A DNA stretch of 5,553 nucleotides from Oscillospiraceae bacterium (GTDB taxonomy: Bacteria > Bacillota > Clostridia > Oscillospirales > Ruminococcaceae), in the NCBI GenBank assembly GCA_900757485.1, contig CAAEOA010000229.1, forward strand, positions 1 to 5,553, written 5' to 3'. A model generated the notes under the pieces. The model was not told the origin of the DNA. It saw nothing but the letters and a program-made list of their open reading frames with translations, and did not search any database. Position 1 is the stretch's first letter; each line of letters begins with the position of its first letter. Positions 1 to 5,453 of this stretch are shown here, piece by piece. Made by a program: the position numbers and the translations under genes.

Positions 1-1
1 A

Positions 2-442
2 GAGGGCGTTGTTATTGCCTACACTTCAATATACGGTCATACGAAAAAAGCGGTAGAGGAGCTTGCTGCCAAGCTGCAGGCAAAGGGCTGCCCACAGGTG
101 GTTACCTATGACCTGGCGAGATGTGACATGGCGGAAGCGGTTGAGGATGCTTTCCGTTACAGCAAATTAGTGCTTGCCACCACAACCTATAATGCAGGGA
201 TATTTCCTTTTATGCGCGAATTTATGGAACATCTGACCGAGCGGAATTATCAAAACCGCGTTGTAGGGCTGATTGAAAACGGTTCATGGGCTCCGCTTGC
301 TGCTAAGGTTATGAAACAAATGCTGGAAGGATCAAAAAATATTACTTTTACTGATACTGTTGTGCATATAAAATCTGCGCTGAACGATGCTTCTTCTTCC
401 GAACTTGATGCGTTGTCGGACGAGCTTTGCCGGGACTTTTAA
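2..442 (+). CDS. FprA-family A-type flavoprotein (flavodiiron protein), C-terminal fragment
   Basis: The reading frame is open from the left window edge, and 146 residues are visible before TAA. Near the start is a beta-strand followed by TSIYGHT (visible residues 8-14), the FMN-phosphate loop of flavodoxins. Further on, the stretch with ATTTYNAGIFPFMREFMEHL and then LIENGSWAP is typical of the flavodoxin domain of A-type flavoproteins (FprA, rubredoxin:oxygen oxidoreductase). Family knowledge: these cytoplasmic enzymes of anaerobes carry an N-terminal metallo-beta-lactamase-like diiron domain that reduces O2 or NO to water or N2O, with electrons delivered through FMN. The diiron domain would lie upstream and is not seen, so a stand-alone flavodoxin-like protein is not fully excluded. 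The nearest internal ATG (base 98) falls after the FMN loop and is not a believable start. The gene ends 200 bases before the potassium operon and appears functionally unrelated to it. Confidence 0.85.
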   Translation, partial: EGVVIAYTSIYGHTKKAVEELAAKLQAKGCPQVVTYDLARCDMAEAVEDAFRYSKLVLATTTYNAGIFPFMREFMEHLTERNYQNRVVGLIENGSWAPLAAKVMKQMLEGSKNITFTDTVVHIKSALNDASSSELDALSDELCRDF

Positions 443-467
443 GCCGGTTTTATTTTCAGAGAGCAGA

Positions 468-490
468 GGCAATTATAGCATGATATTGCC
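468..490. repeat. Small perfect inverted repeat downstream of the flavoprotein gene
   Basis: GGCAAT (468-473) and ATTGCC (485-490) are perfect complements separated by 11 bases. As RNA this gives a 6-bp hairpin 25 bases after the flavoprotein stop. No T-run follows it, so alone it is not a good intrinsic terminator. It could stabilise the 3' end of the mRNA or simply be chance. Confidence 0.4.
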
Positions 491-491
491 G

Positions 492-548
492 TAAAATCAG
501 ATGCCGGGGGCGCTTTGACGAGGGAAGTGTTCTTCGGCATTCGTTTTA
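492..548 (+). terminator. Possible intrinsic terminator of the flavoprotein gene
   Basis: ATGCCG (501-506) pairs perfectly with CGGCAT (535-540). Inside, GCGCTT (510-515) can pair with AAGTGT (525-530) using two G-U pairs, leaving a 9-base loop. The stem is flanked by TAAAA (492-496) on the left and TTTTA (544-548) on the right, the A-stem-T layout seen in many bidirectional terminators. The T-tract is short and three bases (TCG) lie between stem and T-run, so strength is uncertain. Its position between two functionally unrelated genes, 40-50 bases before the next promoter, supports the reading. Confidence 0.45.
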
Positions 549-589
549 TCGTCAATCACTTTTCAAATGAATGGAAGACAGAGAAAATC

Positions 590-617
590 TTTACTGTTTC
601 TTAACCGGTTTTATGAT
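590..617 (+). promoter_or_regulatory. Sigma-A-like promoter of the kdpD-kdpE-ktrB-ktrA operon
   Basis: A -35-like TTTACT (590-595) and a -10-like TATGAT (612-617) are separated by 16 bases. TATGAT differs from the consensus TATAAT at one base. TAGAAT at 617-622 is a second -10 candidate but gives a 21-base spacer. Transcription would start near 624, leaving a leader of about 20 bases that contains little more than the ribosome binding site. That leaves no room for a riboswitch between this promoter and the first gene. An 8-bp palindrome, AACCGGTT (603-610), fills part of the spacer. Confidence 0.5.
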
Positions 618-627
618 AGAATCATAA
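611..627. promoter_or_regulatory. Inverted repeat overlapping the -10: candidate operator
   Basis: TTATGAT (611-617) and ATCATAA (621-627) are perfect complements around the 3-base centre AGA. The left arm contains the proposed -10 hexamer and the right arm covers the expected transcription start. A protein bound here would block RNA polymerase, so if functional it would more likely be a repressor site than an activator site. No regulator can be assigned from sequence alone. The dyad could also partly reflect the AT-rich nature of a -10 region. Confidence 0.35.
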
Positions 628-642
628 TAGGGGGATTTCGGT

Positions 643-1704
643 ATGAAAAGCACGAAAAATCCGATAAAGGATACTTTATTGTCGTTTTTTATACTTACTG
701 TTTCATTTGCACTGAGTTTAATGATTCAGCAGTTTTGTCATACACAATCTCTCATTCCTATTGTGTTCGTTTTGGCGGTTTTTTTGATTTCGCTGACCAC
801 ATGGGGTTATGCATATGGCATTATATCCTCTTTAATCAGCGTACTAGCGGTTAATTATGCTTTCACGTTTCCGTTTTTTAAGTTTAATTTTACAATACCG
901 GAGAATCTTTTTTCTGCTGTCATCATGTTGATTGTTACCATTATAACCAGCGCCTTGACAACCAAGATCATACGACAGGAAAAAGTAAAAGTGGAAAGTG
1001 AAAAAGAGATCATGCGTGCAAACCTGCTTCGTGCGGTATCGCATGATTTGCGGACGCCGCTTACAAGTATTTACGGTTCTTGCTCTGCCATCATAGAGAA
1101 TTATGACAGACTTTCCAAAGAGCAGCATTTGAAGCTGCTCGGCGAAATGAGTGAGGATGCGGAATGGTTAATACAGATGGTGGAAAATCTTTTGTCGGTT
1201 ACTCGGATTGACGGGCAAAAAATTAATGTCGTAAAAACACCGACTGTGCTTGAAGAATTGATTGATGCCGTTGTGGTCAAGTTTCATAAAAGATATCCAA
1301 AGCAGGATATTAGGGTTGAAATCCCGGATGATTTTATCAGTATTCCGATGGATGCGATGCTCATTCAGCAGGTAATTGTAAATATTCTTGAAAATGCAGT
1401 ACAGCATGCACAAGGAATGCGGGAACTTTCTCTGAAGGTGTTTACAGCAGGGAATCATGCCGTTTTTGAAATTGCGGATGACGGATGCGGTATTCCTCCG
1501 GAACGATTGGAGGACCTTTTTACCGGATACCTGGAAACAAAAGGTGCTTCAGCGGATCATAAAAAGCATAATATGGGGATCGGATTGTCTGTCTGTGCGA
1601 CGATCATTAAGGCGCACGGAGGAACTATCTGCGCCGAAAATCGCAAATCGGGGGGCGCTGTTTTTCGATTCTCATTGGATTTGGAGGACTCGGAAGATGA
1701 GTAA
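643..1704 (+). CDS. kdpD: Short KdpD-like membrane sensor histidine kinase (DUF4118 - HisKA - HATPase)
   Basis: A 353-residue sensor kinase that autophosphorylates on histidine and passes the phosphate to the KdpE-like partner encoded next. Residues 10-108 form a hydrophobic block of about four membrane segments, the DUF4118 membrane domain of KdpD. A charged linker (109-127) follows, then the HisKA H-box RAVSHDLRTPLTS with His134 as phospho-acceptor. The ATPase domain has the N-box around NILENAVQHA (Asn251), the G1 motif DDGCGIP (279-285), an F-box-like LFTGY (292-296) and the G2 motif GIGLS (312-316). Classical KdpD is about 900 residues, with cytoplasmic N-terminal KdpD and Usp modules that are absent here. 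An in-frame TAG at 628-630 and a good Shine-Dalgarno AGGGGG (629-634, 8-base spacing) fix the ATG and argue against an N-terminal truncation. The stop overlaps the next gene by 8 bases. The stimulus (K+, turgor or c-di-AMP in other KdpDs) cannot be read from the sequence. Confidence 0.88.
   Translation: MKSTKNPIKDTLLSFFILTVSFALSLMIQQFCHTQSLIPIVFVLAVFLISLTTWGYAYGIISSLISVLAVNYAFTFPFFKFNFTIPENLFSAVIMLIVTIITSALTTKIIRQEKVKVESEKEIMRANLLRAVSHDLRTPLTSIYGSCSAIIENYDRLSKEQHLKLLGEMSEDAEWLIQMVENLLSVTRIDGQKINVVKTPTVLEELIDAVVVKFHKRYPKQDIRVEIPDDFISIPMDAMLIQQVIVNILENAVQHAQGMRELSLKVFTAGNHAVFEIADDGCGIPPERLEDLFTGYLETKGASADHKKHNMGIGLSVCATIIKAHGGTICAENRKSGGAVFRFSLDLEDSEDE
1683..1687 (+). promoter_or_regulatory. 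Ribosome binding site that sets the kdpE start
   Basis: GGAGG lies inside the last codons of the kinase gene, 9 bases before ATG 1697. The response-regulator frame stays open for 240 bases further upstream with an ATG at 1457, but that extension lies wholly inside the kinase gene and shows no receiver-domain character. This site and the position of the conserved receiver start decide for 1697. Confidence 0.75.
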
Positions 1705-2404
1705 TAAATATAAAATCCTGGTTGTCGAAGACGAGCCGAAAATTCGAAGTTTCATGGGTACTATTCTGGAAACAAACGGATATAAGGTTGTGACGGCAGA
1801 TACCTGTAATCAGGGAATATTGATGTTTTTTTCTCATTGTCCGGATTTGATAGTTTTGGATCTTGGTTTGCCGGATATGGACGGACTTGAATTTATTAAA
1901 ACAGCGAGAGAATCCTCCGCTGTACCGATTATTGTATTGTCCGCGCGAACTGCAGAAGAGGATAAAGTGTCTGCGCTCGATCTTGGAGCAAATGATTATA
2001 TCACAAAACCGTTCGGTACAGCGGAATTATTGGCAAGGGTACGTGCTGCTTTGCGTAATAATCGTTACAGTACGGGGCAGGGAATGCTTCCGGGAGGAGT
2101 GTTCAACACCGGCGATATGAAGATTAATTACGATCAGCGCAAAGTTTATATCGGTGAACAGGAAATGAAACTGACTCAAACGGAATATAATATTTTGGCA
2201 TTGTTTTCTGAACATGCGGGCAAGGTGCTGACATACGCTTTTATAATACGGACAATTTGGGGAACTACGGACTCCGGAAGTGTCAAAAAACTTCAGGTCA
2301 ATATGGCGAACATAAGAAAAAAACTCGGTTTAAAACCGGGGGACAATAAATATTTTTCAAACGAACTTGGCGTAGGGTATCGAATGAATGATACAAATGA
2401 ATGA
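1697..2404 (+). CDS. kdpE: KdpE-like OmpR/PhoB-family response regulator
   Basis: A 235-residue DNA-binding response regulator, the expected partner of the kinase it overlaps by 8 bases (ATG inside the last kinase codons, indicating translational coupling). The receiver domain (about 5-120) has the acidic pocket Glu11-Asp12, phospho-acceptor Asp55 in LIVLDLGLPDMDG, the switch residue Ser82 and the invariant Lys104 in TKPF. A winged-helix Trans_reg_C domain (about 135-232) follows, with LTQTEYNILALFSEHAGKVL and a recognition-helix region near VKKLQVNMANIRKKL. The protein ends in GVGYRM, the usual end of this fold. Length fits E. coli KdpE (225 residues). In Kdp systems it activates kdpFABC at low K+; here the nearest targets are the Ktr genes downstream, so it probably controls them and perhaps its own operon. 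This is inferred from position, not from a recognised binding site. Confidence 0.93.
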   Translation: MSNKYKILVVEDEPKIRSFMGTILETNGYKVVTADTCNQGILMFFSHCPDLIVLDLGLPDMDGLEFIKTARESSAVPIIVLSARTAEEDKVSALDLGANDYITKPFGTAELLARVRAALRNNRYSTGQGMLPGGVFNTGDMKINYDQRKVYIGEQEMKLTQTEYNILALFSEHAGKVLTYAFIIRTIWGTTDSGSVKKLQVNMANIRKKLGLKPGDNKYFSNELGVGYRMNDTNE

Positions 2405-2417
2405 TACAAATGAATGA
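2383..2417. repeat. 13-bp direct tandem repeat across the kdpE stop codon
   Basis: The unit AATGATACAAATG occurs twice back to back (2387-2399 and 2400-2412), and the 13-base periodicity extends over 2383-2417, about 2.7 units. The first copy encodes the last residues of KdpE, and the stop TGA (2402-2404) lies in the second. Deleting one copy would leave the same protein end and stop but shorten the gap to ktrB from 22 to 9 bases. The repeat therefore changes only intergenic spacing. It sits just before the ktrB ribosome binding site. Confidence 0.9.
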
Positions 2418-2426
2418 GGAAATATC

Positions 2427-3725
2427 ATGCTGAAATTGATAAAAAGGCAATCGCCGGGGCGGATTATTGCACTTGGTTTTGCGTTGGTGATTTTGATTGG
2501 CTCCATTTTATTGATCCTTCCGTGCAGTGTGCAAGATGGTGTTACGGTCAGATATATTGATGCTCTGTATACTTCTACCAGTGCTGTTTGTGTTACAGGT
2601 CTGATTGCAATAGATGCGGGAGACACCTTTACGGCGGTAGGACAGTTTTTTCTTGCGGCTCTGATTCAAGTCGGAGGTCTTGGCGTTACCGCTGTCGGCG
2701 CGGGGATTATTCTGGCAATGGGCAAAAGAGTAAATTTGAAAGAAAGAAATTTAATTCGTGAAGCGATGAACTTGAATTCAGGAAAGGGACTTGTTAATTT
2801 TGTAAAATCTATTTTCCTGACAACAGTGATTTTTGAGCTGACGGGGGCGCTTCTCAGTTTTACTGTTTTTGTGCGCGATTATCCGCCGTTAGAAGCACTG
2901 GGTATCAGTCTGTTTCATTCGGTGGCAGCATTTAATAATTCCGGCTTTGATATACTCGGTAATTATCAAAATTTGATTCCTTATCGTGATAATGTGATGT
3001 TAAATTTGGTTACCTGCGGATTAATTATATTCGGCGGTATCGGATTTTTGGTAATTCGGGAACTCTGGACAACAAGATTGTGCTGGCGCAAGCTGTCTAT
3101 GCACGCCAAAGTGGTTTTGAGTGTCAGTGCAGCTTTGATTATTACAGGAACTGTGTTGTTGAAATTGACAGAGAATGTTACTTGGCTGGGAGCTTTTTTT
3201 CAGAGCGTGTCTGCCAGAACAGCCGGTTTTTCTACTTATCCGCTTCGGACTTTCTCGACACCCGGTTTGTTGGTGTTAGTTGTTTTAATGTTCATCGGTG
3301 CTTCTCCGGGATCCACGGGCGGCGGCATCAAAACCAGCACTTTTTTTGTGCTTTTACAGGGGATAAAAACAGCGGCGACCAATAAAACGGGAAAGGCTTT
3401 TCACTATTCGGTTCCCCGGGATGCGTTCCGCAAAGCGGCAATTATCACTATCCTTTCCATTTCGGTTGTTATAACCGGTGTTTATTTGATGGCTGTGATG
3501 GAACCTGATTTTTCCTTAACGGATATTTTATTTGAAGTAACCAGTGCCTTTGGTACGGTTGGTTTGTCTACCGGGATTACACCGGATTTGTGTGACGGCA
3601 GCAAGCTGCTGTCTATTGCAATTATGTATATCGGACGGCTGGGACCATTGACGGTTGCTTCTTTGTGGTATTTCACAATGGGGGAGCGAATCAGCTACCC
3701 GGAAGGTAATATTGCAATCGGTTAA
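2427..3725 (+). CDS. ktrB: KtrB/TrkH-family potassium uptake channel subunit
   Basis: A 432-residue integral membrane protein, the ion-conducting subunit of a Ktr/Trk potassium uptake system. It shows the four-fold membrane-pore-membrane design of the superfamily. The four pore loops with selectivity-filter glycines are TSAVCVTGL (Gly58), AAFNNSGFD (Gly173), SARTAGFST (Gly267) and SAFGTVGLS (Gly379). Between repeats three and four is the glycine-rich gate segment GASPGSTGGGIKT (291-303), which lies within the membrane in KtrB structures. Length and the C-terminal YPEGNIAIG fit KtrB (445 residues in B. subtilis) better than the longer proteobacterial TrkH. Known role: K+ uptake, in KtrB often coupled to Na+, gated by a cytoplasmic RCK ring, the next gene. 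ATG 2427 has GAGGA at 2416-2420, 6 bases upstream. No defects are seen. The choice between the names ktrB and trkH is the main uncertainty. Confidence 0.93.
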   Translation: MLKLIKRQSPGRIIALGFALVILIGSILLILPCSVQDGVTVRYIDALYTSTSAVCVTGLIAIDAGDTFTAVGQFFLAALIQVGGLGVTAVGAGIILAMGKRVNLKERNLIREAMNLNSGKGLVNFVKSIFLTTVIFELTGALLSFTVFVRDYPPLEALGISLFHSVAAFNNSGFDILGNYQNLIPYRDNVMLNLVTCGLIIFGGIGFLVIRELWTTRLCWRKLSMHAKVVLSVSAALIITGTVLLKLTENVTWLGAFFQSVSARTAGFSTYPLRTFSTPGLLVLVVLMFIGASPGSTGGGIKTSTFFVLLQGIKTAATNKTGKAFHYSVPRDAFRKAAIITILSISVVITGVYLMAVMEPDFSLTDILFEVTSAFGTVGLSTGITPDLCDGSKLLSIAIMYIGRLGPLTVASLWYFTMGERISYPEGNIAIG

Positions 3726-3774
3726 TTTTGTGTTTTCCTTATTTCTTTTTGTCTATGAATAAAAACAAACTTCC

Positions 3775-3781
3775 AAAAGGA
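3775..3781 (+). promoter_or_regulatory. Ribosome binding site that sets the ktrA start
   Basis: AAAAGGA lies 12 bases before ATG 3794. The frame is open back to a TTG at 3728 and contains ATGs at 3755 and 3782, but neither upstream choice has a purine-rich site at proper distance, and 3782 would abut this one. The spacing to 3794 is a little long, so the start is probable rather than certain. Confidence 0.55.
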
Positions 3782-3793
3782 ATGGTAATAAAT

Positions 3794-4474
3794 ATGTTTC
3801 GTAAACGAAAAAATGAAAATATGGCATATGGCGTGATTGGTCTGGGACGATTCGGATATGCTCTTGCGACCGAGCTTGCCGGATCGGGTGCAGAGTTACT
3901 TGTTATTGATAAAGATGAGGATAAAGTACGGGAAATACGGGAGTACACTGAAAACGCGGTTGTCGTTAACACACTTGATAAAAAGACGCTTACTGAAACC
4001 GGCATACAAAATTGTGATGTTGCTATTGTATGTATCGGAGAAAATATGGAATCCTCTATTCTCACTACTTTAAATCTGGTTGCAATAGGGATTCCGTTGG
4101 TAATTGCCAAAGCAACCAGCGCAGAGCATGGAGAAATATTGGAAAAACTCGGCGCAGAGGTTGTATATCCGGAACGGGATATGGCAATTCGGTTAGCAAG
4201 CCGGCTGGAAACCACACGAGTGCTCGATTTTATGCAGTTGAGCGAACGAATTACCATCTCTAAACTGATTATACCAAATCAATTTATCGGCAAAAGTATT
4301 TTGGAAATAAACTTACGTTCACGCTTTGGATTAAATATTATTGCGATAGAAAACGACGGTACGGTGATTGAAAATATTAAGCCGGATTATGTATTCCGGG
4401 AACACGACACACTGTTTGTATCAGGGAGCAAAGAGGGATTGCTGCGTCTTTCAGAATGGGCTGAAAAAGAGTAA
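3794..4474 (+). CDS. ktrA: KtrA/TrkA-family RCK regulatory subunit of the potassium channel
   Basis: A 226-residue cytoplasmic protein that forms the gating ring on KtrB. The N-terminal RCK (TrkA-N) Rossmann domain, about 11-130, starts with YGVIGLGRFGYAL; the nucleotide loop is GLGRFG (16-21), and Asp39 ends the second strand and would contact an adenosine ribose. Later signatures are VCIGENMESSIL (79-90), VIAKA (103-107) and YPERDMAIRLA (125-135). An RCK_C (TrkA-C) domain, about 145-226, follows. Family knowledge: ATP opens and ADP closes KtrAB, and in Firmicutes c-di-AMP binds the RCK_C domain and inhibits uptake; neither ligand is proven here. Length matches B. subtilis KtrA (222 residues) when the start is ATG 3794. 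This places about ten residues before the first beta-strand. ATG 3821 would also keep the Rossmann motif. The gene lies 68 bases after ktrB in a T-rich gap with no convincing separate promoter. Confidence 0.92.
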   Translation: MFRKRKNENMAYGVIGLGRFGYALATELAGSGAELLVIDKDEDKVREIREYTENAVVVNTLDKKTLTETGIQNCDVAIVCIGENMESSILTTLNLVAIGIPLVIAKATSAEHGEILEKLGAEVVYPERDMAIRLASRLETTRVLDFMQLSERITISKLIIPNQFIGKSILEINLRSRFGLNIIAIENDGTVIENIKPDYVFREHDTLFVSGSKEGLLRLSEWAEKE

Positions 4475-4495
4475 AGGTTGTACTTGATATAAAAC

Positions 4496-4538
4496 CCGGA
4501 GTGATGCCAAGATGCTCATCTTCACTTTATGATTCCGG
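4496..4538 (+). other. Intergenic imperfect hairpin between ktrA and the DUF368 gene
   Basis: Three nested complementary pairs share roughly one axis: CCGGA (4496-4500) with TCCGG (4534-4538), GTG (4501-4503) with CAC (4523-4525), and AAGAT (4509-4513) with ATCTT (4518-4522) around a GCTC tetraloop. Unpaired bases interrupt the arms (5 on the left, 8 on the right). No T-run follows, so I do not call it a terminator. It might modulate read-through or mRNA stability between the potassium genes and the last gene. The 97-base gap also holds TATGAT (4528-4533), resembling a -10 but without a good -35. Confidence 0.35.
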
Positions 4539-4559
4539 AATGATTTACAAAAAAGGTCT

Positions 4560-4564
4560 GGGAG
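4560..4564 (+). promoter_or_regulatory. Ribosome binding site supporting a TTG start
   Basis: GGGAG lies 7 bases before TTG 4572. The first in-frame ATG of this gene corresponds to residue 25, inside the conserved membrane motif, and has no comparable site. The TTG is therefore the credible start. Confidence 0.65.
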
Positions 4565-4571
4565 TGTTTGC

Positions 4572-5411
4572 TTGAAAAAAAATAAGATCATACAGGGAAT
4601 ATTGTGGTTGTTAGAAGGTGTGATAGTCGGTTTCGGGGCAATTATGCCCGGTGTAAGCGGGGGAGCCTTGTGCGTCGCTTTTGGCATGTACAAGCCTTTG
4701 ATCGGCATATTATCTGATCCGAAAACCAGCATCAAAAAGCACTGGAAAATGCTCGGCGTGTTTCTTTTGGGCGGAGCGATTGGTTTTATCGGTTTGTCCG
4801 GTGTTGCAGACTGGTTAATGTTGAAGAACAGTCAGGCAGTCACCTGTGCGTTTATCGGGTTCATTATCGGAACAGTTCCGGGGCTGTGGAACGACGCCGG
4901 AAAAAAAGGCAGAAAACTTTCTTCTTATGTTGCGATGATAGCGGGATTTGCGGTGATGCTGGGATTGTTATGGCTTTTAAAAAGTCAAAGCACCATTACC
5001 TTTCAAGCGAACATATGGGGATATCTGTTCTGCGGTATTATGTGGGGGCTCAGCCTTATAATACCGGGCTTAAGCTCTTCTACTTTGCTTTTGTTTTTTG
5101 GATTGTATCAGCCAATGCTCGCCGGTATTGCAAAATTCTCTCCGAAGGTTCTCATTCCGCTTGCAATTGGTGTTGTATTATGCCTTTTCACGCTTCCGAA
5201 AGGGGTAGATGCCGCTTATAAAAGATTTTATTCGGTAATATCACATTGCATATTGGGAATTGTTGCGGCTACCACGGTAATGATTATCCCGTCTTTCCGG
5301 ACCGGAACAATGAACATTATCATTTATATTGCGTGTATTATCGGAGGTGCGGTAACGTCCTATTTTCTCAGCCATGCATGCGAACGGTTAAAAAGCCGAT
5401 CGGAATCATAA
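4572..5411 (+). CDS. DUF368 membrane protein, PopT-type polyprenyl-phosphate transporter family
   Basis: A 279-residue, very hydrophobic protein with about eight membrane segments. The hallmark DUF368 motif FGAIMPGVSGGALCVAFGMY covers residues 21-40. A related second motif, IIPGLSSSTLLLFFGLYQPM, covers 163-182. The two halves thus look like an internal duplication, as expected for transporters with inverted-repeat folds. The second motif reads PGLSSS where many relatives have PG-x-SGS. Family knowledge: DUF368 proteins (PopT) were shown in Staphylococcus and Vibrio to return undecaprenyl phosphate across the cytoplasmic membrane for cell-envelope synthesis, with strong dependence on pH. Whether this copy has that role is inferred from family membership. 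Start is TTG 4572 with GGGAG 7 bases upstream. The gene follows ktrA after 97 bases on the same strand and may be co-transcribed. The end overlaps a hairpin that could terminate transcription. Confidence 0.87.
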   Translation: MKKNKIIQGILWLLEGVIVGFGAIMPGVSGGALCVAFGMYKPLIGILSDPKTSIKKHWKMLGVFLLGGAIGFIGLSGVADWLMLKNSQAVTCAFIGFIIGTVPGLWNDAGKKGRKLSSYVAMIAGFAVMLGLLWLLKSQSTITFQANIWGYLFCGIMWGLSLIIPGLSSSTLLLFFGLYQPMLAGIAKFSPKVLIPLAIGVVLCLFTLPKGVDAAYKRFYSVISHCILGIVAATTVMIIPSFRTGTMNIIIYIACIIGGAVTSYFLSHACERLKSRSES

Positions 5412-5453
5412 TCCGATACAATAATCATTCATTCGGCTATCCTTTTATTTTCT
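5394..5453 (+). terminator. Probable intrinsic terminator at the end of the operon
   Basis: AGCCGA (5394-5399) pairs with TCGGCT (5433-5438), which is followed by the T-rich stretch CCTTTTATTTTCTT (5441-5454). Inside is a second perfect stem, ATCGGA (5399-5404) with TCCGAT (5412-5417) and a 7-base loop. The two stems share only base 5399, so both can form nearly together. The structure begins in the last codons of the DUF368 gene and spans its stop. The T-tract is interrupted, so termination may be incomplete. Confidence 0.5.

Noticed and set aside
444..614. Ten-base direct repeat CCGGTTTTAT at 444-453 and 605-614
   Set aside because: Repeats of this length are expected many times by chance in 5.5 kb, and neither copy has flanking similarity.
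443..628. Remnant of the missing KdpD N-terminal modules
   Set aside because: The space is under 200 bases, holds hairpins and a promoter, and has an in-frame stop at 628-630. The classical N-terminus would need over 1 kb, so the short kinase is not a recent truncation here.
443..642. Possible c-di-AMP (ydaO-type) riboswitch upstream of the potassium operon
   Set aside because: ktrAB in B. subtilis has one, so I looked for it. The conserved ydaO core blocks are not recognisable, and the best promoter lies at 590-617, after the structured part, leaving only about 20 bases of leader.
1457..1696. Upstream extension of the response-regulator frame to ATG 1457
   Set aside because: The extension would overlap the kinase ATPase domain for 240 bases and adds no receiver-like sequence. 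GGAGG at 1683-1687 supports ATG 1697.
2326..2338. Palindrome CGGTTT-A-AAACCG
   Set aside because: It lies inside the conserved C-terminal coding part of the KdpE-like gene and encodes family-typical residues, so chance is the simpler explanation.
3739..4257. 172-codon open frame on the minus strand
   Set aside because: It lies antisense to ktrA, whose product has clear conserved motifs. The minus-strand product is serine-rich low-complexity sequence without a recognisable domain and is a shadow of the real gene.
4475..4571. Separate promoter for the DUF368 gene
   Set aside because: TATGAT (4528-4533) is a fair -10, but no -35-like hexamer lies 16-18 bases upstream. The evidence is too weak to annotate, though it is not excluded.
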